From Caldifarciminota bacterium RBG_13_43_14 (GTDB lineage Bacteria > Hydrothermota > Tepidihabitantia > SM23-42), in the NCBI GenBank assembly GCA_001771735.1, contig MEUM01000149.1, positions 831-7,920 of the forward strand: a DNA stretch of 7,090 nucleotides, given 5' to 3'. The position numbers and the translations under genes are program-made. Positions 1 through 5,893 of the stretch are shown in pieces (within the stretch, counting starts at the first letter, position 1; each line of letters opens with the position of its first letter). The notes under the pieces were generated by a model. That model did not search any database and was not told the origin of the DNA. It was given only the letters and a program-made list of their open reading frames with translations.

Positions 1-96
1 GAGGATCTTCTTCTCAACACATTGTTTGAGTATCTTTTCTTTCCACCCCGAATGCGCGATCAATGCCTGCCCCATCAATGACGTCTCAAAATCGAT

Positions 97-345
97 CTAC
101 CGGAATGCTTCGCCGGTCGGATCCAGTGCCGTCAGCGGATTATTCCCGCAGTACGCGTATCTCGAATACCCCGGACTGTCATGGGGGTCGATCTCCATGA
201 ACCTTCCGATTTCCGGATCATAATACCGCCGGCAGAAATAATTCAAACTCATCTCATTGTCAAATTCCTTACCCGTGAAACCATGGCTGTTCGTGCCCGC
301 GCCCCATTTGGTCATCTCGCCGAAGGGCATGTGAGTTAATCTCGC
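97..345 (-). pseudogene. RHS repeat-associated core domain fragment (3' remnant)
   Basis: The minus-strand reading frame carries the terminal segment of an RHS-repeat core: MPFGEM, then GFTGKE, then YYDPEIGRF, IDP, RYAYCGNNPL and the junction DPTG. RHS proteins are normally over a thousand residues, with YD repeats forming a shell around a variable C-terminal effector. Only about 80 residues of the core remain, so the shell is missing. Recognisable homology begins at the MPFGEM block (about position 330-335). The frame is open back to an ATG at 423, but that part overlaps the sorting-domain gene in another frame and is not RHS-like. An ATG at 330 would give a 77-residue product, without a convincing ribosome binding site. 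A TAG at 97-99 stops the frame eight residues after the start of DPTG, where the variable tip should begin. It is most likely a truncated remnant or an orphan RHS tip left by recombination. The family call is firm; the status as pseudogene is inferred. Confidence 0.75.
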
Positions 346-379
346 CCAAAAAATCTCAAATGTTCTGTTTGTATCCAAC

Positions 380-1843
380 TCATTTCCGCAGTACAATTTT
401 CCGGCAGACCGTCTCATTATCATTCTTCATGACAATAAAATACACGCCTGAAGGAATATCGCATGCATCAAAGGGCATTAAGTACGTCCCGGGGGTGTAA
501 GTCCTATTTTCAATACTCACTATTTTGCAGCCTAAAACATCATATAAGTCAATCTTTATGTTATTTGTGGTTTGAGTAGCAAATGAAATATTACAGCAAT
601 TCACTGCGGGATTAGGGTATATGGATAATTGAAAATAGCGATCAATGCATTGGTAATTCTGTTCATTGATTTCCTGATCATTTTCGCCACGTTTGTAATA
701 GATGTCATATACACCCAATCTTTGATCTCGCCAAATAACATGAAGCTTATTATTATTATCAACTGCAATTCTGTTATTATAAGGCATATCGGCATAAGGC
801 GGATAAATAATCGGCATGGGTGAAATAACAAAGTTACTTAACGTGTCGATTTTCGTATACATAATGCCAAAACTGTCAAGGGTAGTAAGAAAGGGCCATA
901 TAACATGCAAGAACTGTAGTGAATCAAGGGTAAAATGGATAAGTCCAGCGTGCCTTAAGTCAAGAACTTTTGGACCTATTAAAACATTACCGCTTTGATT
1001 GATTTTCAGGTATTTTACAGACCAGGTTGGTTCACCTTCCGAACCATAAATAATATGAATATTCTGATTGCAATCAGCCATCAAGGTTACTCCTTCACCA
1101 TAGCCAAAGTGCTTTGTATTTATTACTGTATTCCCACTTCTATCCAGTTTAATATATGCTAATCGACCGACAGCGCTGCTATCACTACTACTGTATGCAA
1201 TATGATTATTCGCCATACTGTCCGTGCCGATACCGGGCCAGCGAGCGTTAACGTTATTTGGTGACACAACGTTTTTAAGGATTAATGGATTACCAAGCGA
1301 ATCCAGTTTGGTATAATTCAACTGATTATAGCCGGATATGAATTCATCCCATACAATATCCATTTCATTGAAGCGATTCATAGTCGTGTACACTCGATTG
1401 GTTTCACCGTCGGTGCCGCTAACTGCAATATGGGGAGCCACAAGAATTGATCCATCATTAGCTAATTTTGCGTGCCATAAACCGTGCCCAAGAGGTGTAT
1501 CGTCTCGCCAGACAAAATGAATATTATTCGATAAATCCACAGCAATTTCAGGTGTGATAGAAAAGGAGGCATTATTTGATACGTTGGTTTCAGGGATAAT
1601 GCATGCACCAAAGCTGTCCAGTTTGGTAAAAAGTATTTCTCCAGCACCGCTCATAAAATCAGCGCTATCCCAAACAACCCAAACATTATTATAATTATCG
1701 ATGGCAATATCAGGTAAATCCCGCATTCGATTATCTTCAGGCGTTAATAGAATATCATCGGACCAGCCATTGGGGTAGGCGTTGATAATTGAGATTGTAA
1801 ACAATGTTAAAACACTGCATACAATCACTATTTTAAATATCAT
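380..1843 (-). CDS. Secreted repeat protein with T9SS type A sorting domain
   Basis: Complete 487-residue protein. Residues 1-22 form a signal peptide (lysine at 4, hydrophobic stretch, NA-YP cleavage region). Residues about 45-385 contain seven degenerate repeats of about 50 residues. Each has a block like D..NN.H.VW (near residues 49, 103, 157, 207, 257, 307 and 362), and the first six follow it with a block like .Y.KLD..GN; this pattern suggests a beta-propeller resembling sialidase-like folds. Residues about 403-487 match the T9SS C-terminal sorting domain: LSIYPNPA, then a beta-rich segment IDLYDVLGCKI, then PSGVYFIVM and a basic end KIVLRK. The family is exported by Sec to the periplasm and then across the outer membrane by T9SS, with the sorting domain usually removed and the protein anchored or released. 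The start is supported by the signal peptide and a promoter just upstream; the ribosome site is weak (AGG, five bases before ATG). No catalytic motif is visible, so the substrate or ligand is unknown. Confidence 0.9.
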   Translation of the reverse strand: MIFKIVIVCSVLTLFTISIINAYPNGWSDDILLTPEDNRMRDLPDIAIDNYNNVWVVWDSADFMSGAGEILFTKLDSFGACIIPETNVSNNASFSITPEIAVDLSNNIHFVWRDDTPLGHGLWHAKLANDGSILVAPHIAVSGTDGETNRVYTTMNRFNEMDIVWDEFISGYNQLNYTKLDSLGNPLILKNVVSPNNVNARWPGIGTDSMANNHIAYSSSDSSAVGRLAYIKLDRSGNTVINTKHFGYGEGVTLMADCNQNIHIIYGSEGEPTWSVKYLKINQSGNVLIGPKVLDLRHAGLIHFTLDSLQFLHVIWPFLTTLDSFGIMYTKIDTLSNFVISPMPIIYPPYADMPYNNRIAVDNNNKLHVIWRDQRLGVYDIYYKRGENDQEINEQNYQCIDRYFQLSIYPNPAVNCCNISFATQTTNNIKIDLYDVLGCKIVSIENRTYTPGTYLMPFDACDIPSGVYFIVMKNDNETVCRKIVLRK

Positions 1844-2021
1844 TTTTACCTGGCTATTTTAATTTTAAATAATCTGCTTCCTTTGTCAAGTCGCAATTCA
1901 ATAAAAATATGCCGTTTGGAAGACAGGCATTATTATTATCACAATTTAGCTTATCTCTAATCGTGAATGACATTGTCGCGCCACTTGAGAACTCATGTCG
2001 ATTTACGCTTGCATCCGATAA
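1844..2021. other. Intergenic spacer between the two secreted-protein genes
   Basis: This 178-base AT-rich gap follows the stop codon of the protease and precedes the sorting-domain gene. Its left part holds the promoter at 1862-1889. I checked the minus strand for a continuation of the protease into a sorting domain and found no YPNP-like segment. I see no clear hairpin followed by a T-run that would mark an intrinsic terminator for the protease. Confidence 0.6.
1862..1889 (-). promoter_or_regulatory. Sigma-70-type promoter of the sorting-domain gene
   Basis: On the minus strand TTGACA (1884-1889) is followed by exactly 16 bases and TAAAAT (1862-1867). The -35 box is consensus and the -10 box has one mismatch. 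The predicted start lies near 1855, giving a leader of only about 12 bases before the ATG at 1843. The promoter sits between the two minus-strand genes, so the downstream gene can be transcribed independently of the protease. Confidence 0.65.
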
Positions 2022-5000
2022 TCAATATGTCCAGCCATGTAGACCGGTTCGTTGATAATCATGATGAAACTGGGGCCAATCCAACAGGTATGGAGATGTA
2101 CGACTATTCTTTATTTCCAAAACATGCAAATAATCCCCTGTACATAAAATCATTTCAGATTTTTGATCGCCATCAATGTCGCCGATAATTGGTGAAGAAA
2201 AATCTCTGAACATCGGTAGAGGAAAAGGAGAGAGTAGTGCTTTTTCGTAGTTTAATGCATACAAATAGTTATTTGCAGCGCCGATAATTATATCAGGGAT
2301 AAAATCTCTGTTTGCATCAGTAATAGCTGGTGAAATACCAATCATTGTGTTAGGTATGATTTCATAAGGCCATGGATCTATTGCTAAACCTTGATCACGT
2401 TCTCTAAGATGAATTCTGCTTGCTTCATTGCCAAATGCTGCTTCGACTCCATTAAGGCCTCCTACAAAAGGATGTATGTCGCCCAACGCTATCGATGAAG
2501 TAATAATACCTTCGGTACTTTGATCCCATATCGACTGAAGATAAGTATAATCATAAGCCCTTATATGATTATCGGCACAACCAACGACAAAATCGACGTT
2601 CGCATCAGTATTAATATAACCGATTGCCGGAATTGTCCTACCCCCAAAATTAAACGATTGCTGTAACCCGTAACGATTAAAAACATCAATACGACCAATT
2701 TCTCTTTGATTTTCCACATCGTTAGTATACGATAGAATAATATCGTTTACCCCGTCATTATCAAGATCCGAAATCGCCGGACCTTCGCTTCTAAGGACGC
2801 GAGTTAGTATTGATGTATTCATATCATAGAGCAGATTTCCGTTATAATTGTAAACCAAAATCTTTGCTTGTTGGGAAACAAAATGATTCTTTGGTGCTAC
2901 AAATACAACGATTTGGCGTTTTCGACTGCCTGAGATATAGCCCAATGCTGGATAACCCATTATTCTCTTATCACTGTAAGGTATCGATTTGGGCCATCCA
3001 TTGAGCACATTTCCATATCGATCATATGCAGTTATTGTATTCTCCGATACCGCAATAATCTCGTCGTAATTATCACTATTTATGTCACCGATGACCATTG
3101 AACTTACATTGTCAAAGCATTTTGGCCAGTTACCATACAAGGACCCATCCGGATTGAACACATAAACGGAATCTGAACCAACATAAATTATTTCTACGGT
3201 ACTATTGTTATCAATGTCGGCAATTGCAGGCTGGGAAAGCTGATTTACTCTTAATGGCCAGCCTGATTCATAGGGATATAATGCAACTTTCCGAATAATT
3301 GATGATGTGTTATTAAATTCCCACGATTCGTCAATCAAATCGTCCGGATCGGCTCTTGCGATAATTTCACAATCACCAATCTCTCCAGTAAAATTAGGAT
3401 GAGTAATACCTGTATTCCATTGTGCTACAACGACAGTTGTATCTAATGGTTGAATAGAGGGAATCGTGAAGGATTGAGTGAAAATAATATTCTCATCGCA
3501 CATTACTATGATCCTTATCACGATATTGTATGCGGTATCGCCACCAATATTGAAGGCTTTGGCTTTGATCGGGATTGTAGCATTGCTATTTACATACGGG
3601 TATGGATCTAATAATGTGATATCCATACCGAGTGGTCGGATGACCAAATCCGGCATATCGGGGTAAGCAGAGTAATCTCCTATATCAAGTGCTGGGTCAC
3701 CCAATAGACAAAAACGATCATCCCCGTGGGAAGAACAGACCAGGTGGTTGATCAACGCAGGTCCGATAATCCAGTTCTGTCGTTGCAAGATTGATGCCAA
3801 TGGTTCCATCCAGATTGCACCACTGGCTACTGGTGTAGTGCAGCCAAAGAAAGCGACAGCGCCTCCTTCTGAATTCCAAAGCATACATTCAGCAAAGCAT
3901 GTATCCCATCCCCACCACATCGGCATTGTGTCATTACCATATATTTTCCCTGCTAATGTGTCATAATAGGGATGGTCAAACTGAAACATTGCCGCATTAC
4001 AACTATAGCTTAAAATCACATGTAAACTATCATGATTGGAAAGACTTTCTGCGCGCCAGGTTCCATAATTATAATTCCATCCGATGGGACCACTGTGGTC
4101 GTAGAAACTTGTTATTATTTGACCCATGTTCATCAATTTATGAACACTGTCGGCAAAAAGACTCTCGGGCGGTTGCGGCCAATTATCACGCCATCGGATC
4201 GGTAAAGTATCGTAACTTATGTTGTAAATATATGGTAGTGCATCATCAACAAACGTGTCCCAGTCCGCTGATATTTGTGCACTTCGGCGTCGCCAATCGC
4301 CCAATTTGGGATATTTTTCGTAATTTATTGTTTTTTGGGCAATCACAACTAATTCACCATATATATTACTGACCGGCCAGCGACCCAACATAATGTCTTC
4401 CCATGCATTGAGTGTATCAGCATCTATGTCGCGAAATACCGCTTCGTCAGCACCCAAATATGGTATATTTGCAATAGGTATATTGCTACCGCTATAGCAG
4501 GTTTCAATAGGTACATAGTCCCAATCGCCAATGAACAAACAGTATGCAAAGTGTCCATCGGTCATAGAAGGTGCCTGCCAGTTATTATAGGCATAGACCA
4601 AGAAGTCCCGGAGAGCCTTTGCTGAATCCGCAGATCCCTGATCAAGAAATTCATCGTACACATCAGTCATGCTTACAATCCCGACATCAAAGCCGTTATG
4701 AGCAACCCGCCATTGCGCAAATTCATTTATCCAGTATTGACAAAAATCATTCAACAGAAAATAATCATGGGATACGACAATATAGTCAGCAATATTATCT
4801 TCGGTTGACAGGGTATCATAATAGTGAACACTGGGTGGAGGATGAGGTCCTGGATCACGATCTACACCTGGATAATTTAGTAAAATATCCCGTCCCATTT
4901 GCTCAAAAGGACCTAATCCTTTATCATTAATAACGACAGAACCCGAATAAGAGATTTCAATATCTATCGAATTATATACATAATATAATTCTTGCGCCGG

Positions 5001-5552
5001 GTTGAATTGAAATGGATAAATATGGACTTCTATTACGCGTTGATCCCGCCAATATCCGATTGTTATGACTTCATAAAATTTATCAGGATACAGTGTATCA
5101 TTGTTATAGAATAGCGTATCATAACAATATTCTTCACGATAACCCGAATTAGTTCCTGAATTATCGTCTTCGAAAATAAGTTTGGGAATCGGATACAGAG
5201 TAAAATCCTCGTATAAGGTGTAGTTATCATTTACATTCGCAGATAAAGTAAACTCGCATGAATCAGGGACGGCGATCAGAAGCCTGATAAAAGGTGTTTG
5301 AGGTTTTCCGGTTCTATTTTGATTGACATCGACTGGGTCTCCGGGTATTGTAACGCGCTTGAAATTGATGTTATCGATAAATGTGTCCGATTCATAAAAT
5401 CCGTATGTATTAATGCTTAAAAGGATGCCCTCATTGTCAGACTTCAATAGGTGGATTTCAGGTTCATGGTTTAATTCATTACCACTCATTTGAATCCAAT
5501 CACCTAATAGTACCGCAAGAAAAACAAAAAGAATAATTACAAATTTAGACAT
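2022..5552 (-). CDS. Secreted C25 (gingipain-like) cysteine peptidase with CARDB-like and FG-GAP domains
   Basis: Complete 1176-residue protein. Residues 1-17 are a hydrophobic signal peptide. Residues about 30-210 resemble the C25 propeptide (GKPQTPFIRLLIAVP). Residues about 255-625 are the C25 catalytic domain, starting ADYIVVSHDYF. The catalytic pair is His486 in YDHSGP and Cys518 in LSYSCNAAMF, 32 residues apart, close to the 33 of gingipain R (His211, Cys244). The domain closes with LLGDPAL (616-622). Residues about 634-755 look like a CARDB-type Ig-like adhesion domain. Residues about 770-1148 hold seven or eight FG-GAP/VCBS repeats with calcium-loop motifs (DIDNNSTVE, DINSDNYDE, DLDNDGVND, DIDGDQKSE), expected to form a beta-propeller. 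The end is WPQFHHDYQRTGLHGWTY, with no T9SS sorting domain, unlike the neighbour gene. It probably degrades extracellular or surface protein; the substrate is not predictable. The start is set by an AAGGAGG site four bases upstream. Confidence 0.92.
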   Translation of the reverse strand: MSKFVIILFVFLAVLLGDWIQMSGNELNHEPEIHLLKSDNEGILLSINTYGFYESDTFIDNINFKRVTIPGDPVDVNQNRTGKPQTPFIRLLIAVPDSCEFTLSANVNDNYTLYEDFTLYPIPKLIFEDDNSGTNSGYREEYCYDTLFYNNDTLYPDKFYEVITIGYWRDQRVIEVHIYPFQFNPAQELYYVYNSIDIEISYSGSVVINDKGLGPFEQMGRDILLNYPGVDRDPGPHPPPSVHYYDTLSTEDNIADYIVVSHDYFLLNDFCQYWINEFAQWRVAHNGFDVGIVSMTDVYDEFLDQGSADSAKALRDFLVYAYNNWQAPSMTDGHFAYCLFIGDWDYVPIETCYSGSNIPIANIPYLGADEAVFRDIDADTLNAWEDIMLGRWPVSNIYGELVVIAQKTINYEKYPKLGDWRRRSAQISADWDTFVDDALPYIYNISYDTLPIRWRDNWPQPPESLFADSVHKLMNMGQIITSFYDHSGPIGWNYNYGTWRAESLSNHDSLHVILSYSCNAAMFQFDHPYYDTLAGKIYGNDTMPMWWGWDTCFAECMLWNSEGGAVAFFGCTTPVASGAIWMEPLASILQRQNWIIGPALINHLVCSSHGDDRFCLLGDPALDIGDYSAYPDMPDLVIRPLGMDITLLDPYPYVNSNATIPIKAKAFNIGGDTAYNIVIRIIVMCDENIIFTQSFTIPSIQPLDTTVVVAQWNTGITHPNFTGEIGDCEIIARADPDDLIDESWEFNNTSSIIRKVALYPYESGWPLRVNQLSQPAIADIDNNSTVEIIYVGSDSVYVFNPDGSLYGNWPKCFDNVSSMVIGDINSDNYDEIIAVSENTITAYDRYGNVLNGWPKSIPYSDKRIMGYPALGYISGSRKRQIVVFVAPKNHFVSQQAKILVYNYNGNLLYDMNTSILTRVLRSEGPAISDLDNDGVNDIILSYTNDVENQREIGRIDVFNRYGLQQSFNFGGRTIPAIGYINTDANVDFVVGCADNHIRAYDYTYLQSIWDQSTEGIITSSIALGDIHPFVGGLNGVEAAFGNEASRIHLRERDQGLAIDPWPYEIIPNTMIGISPAITDANRDFIPDIIIGAANNYLYALNYEKALLSPFPLPMFRDFSSPIIGDIDGDQKSEMILCTGDYLHVLEIKNSRTSPYLLDWPQFHHDYQRTGLHGWTY

Positions 5553-5556
5553 TTTT

Positions 5557-5563
5557 CCTCCTT
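5557..5563 (-). promoter_or_regulatory. Strong ribosome binding site of the C25 peptidase gene
   Basis: AAGGAGG on the minus strand ends four bases before the ATG at 5552. It is the only strong, well-spaced Shine-Dalgarno site in the window and fixes the start of the peptidase. The other two complete gene starts (1843, 5894) have a weak site or none. Confidence 0.85.
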
Positions 5564-5710
5564 AATAATGATTCAAACATCATCATGCATATTTCTATAA
5601 TGGTTTGTTGCTTGTCGTTTACAGACTCTCTGATCCAACCCTGAATTACTAATAAACTCTTGCGAATAACAAACGAGATGAAAATACAGAAGGTATTTAG
5701 GCTTGAATCT

Positions 5711-5725
5711 CTTGTCTTGTCTTGT
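5711..5725. repeat. Tandem repeat CTTGT x3
   Basis: Three perfect copies of the five-base unit CTTGT (plus strand), followed by a partial CT. It lies inside the peptidase leader. Such short runs can vary by slippage; no function can be read from the sequence, and a change by one unit would not affect the peptidase frame itself because it is upstream of the start codon. Confidence 0.85.
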
Positions 5726-5808
5726 CTACGCAAGATCATATTGCTCTGAATCAACAACATTATTTCATCGACCTTCATAAAAAATTCTCTAGTTCCTCCT
5801 GCTGACAT

Positions 5809-5836
5809 ATTTTAGCACGAATTCATTTCTTGTCAA
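5809..5836 (-). promoter_or_regulatory. Near-consensus sigma-70-type promoter of the C25 peptidase
   Basis: On the minus strand TTGACA (5831-5836) is followed by 16 bases and TAAAAT (5809-5814). The -10 box is preceded by TGC, an extended -10 element (TGn). This is the best promoter in the window. The predicted start is near 5800-5803, about 250 bases before the peptidase ATG. Confidence 0.7.
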
Positions 5837-5860
5837 GGCAGTAATTGCATCTGCTTTGTA

Positions 5861-5888
5861 TTGACCATCCTGCTATTTCGATTACAAT
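5861..5888 (+). promoter_or_regulatory. Sigma-70-type promoter of the GH57 gene
   Basis: TTGACC (5861-5866) is followed by 16 bases and TACAAT (5883-5888), each box one base from consensus. The predicted start falls at about 5894-5897, which coincides with the ATG of the GH57 gene. Its -35 box lies 24 bases from the -35 box of the divergent peptidase promoter, so both could share regulator binding. Confidence 0.55.
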
Positions 5889-5893
5889 GGAAT

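Larger units (their letters stand above)
5553..5802 (-). other. Long 5' leader of the C25 peptidase mRNA, with a possible short upstream ORF
   Basis: From the predicted transcription start near 5802 to the peptidase ATG there are about 250 bases. A short reading frame begins at ATG 5778 and ends with TAA at 5545-5547, overlapping the peptidase start by eight bases (ATGTCTAA), an arrangement typical of translational coupling. It would encode 77 residues with no recognisable domain. An AGGAGG lies at 5795-5800 but is 16 bases from that ATG, which is too far for ordinary use. An ATG at 5808 in the same frame directly abuts the -10 box and should not be in the transcript. The leader also contains a 7-base inverted repeat (TCTTGCG, 5658-5664 with 5729-5735) and a CTTGT triplication. 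The leader follows from the promoter call; a translated ORF is doubtful. Confidence 0.4.

Noticed and set aside
332..382. Possible terminator hairpin from TGAGTT (332-337) and AACTCA (377-382) after the sorting-domain gene
   Set aside because: The arms are six bases with a loop of 39 bases, one arm overlaps the stop codon, and no T-run follows the second arm.
97..423. RHS ORF starting at ATG 423
   Set aside because: The first 31 codons overlap the end of the sorting-domain gene in another frame and show no RHS similarity; RHS homology begins near 335.
3899..4372. 157-codon plus-strand ORF
   Set aside because: It lies wholly antisense to the well-supported catalytic domain of the C25 peptidase and its translation is rich in Cys and His without any domain.
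4805..4810. TTGACA on the plus strand as a promoter
   Set aside because: It is inside the peptidase coding sequence, antisense, with no gene downstream on that strand.
4571..4930. 119-codon plus-strand ORF
   Set aside because: Antisense shadow of the peptidase gene, with a low-complexity His/Gln/Ser-rich translation and no domain.
5545..5808. 87-codon minus-strand ORF starting at ATG 5808 as a gene
   Set aside because: The ATG directly abuts the -10 box of a near-consensus promoter, has no ribosome site, and the product has no recognisable domain. Only the shorter version from 5778 could be transcribed, and it is noted within the leader.
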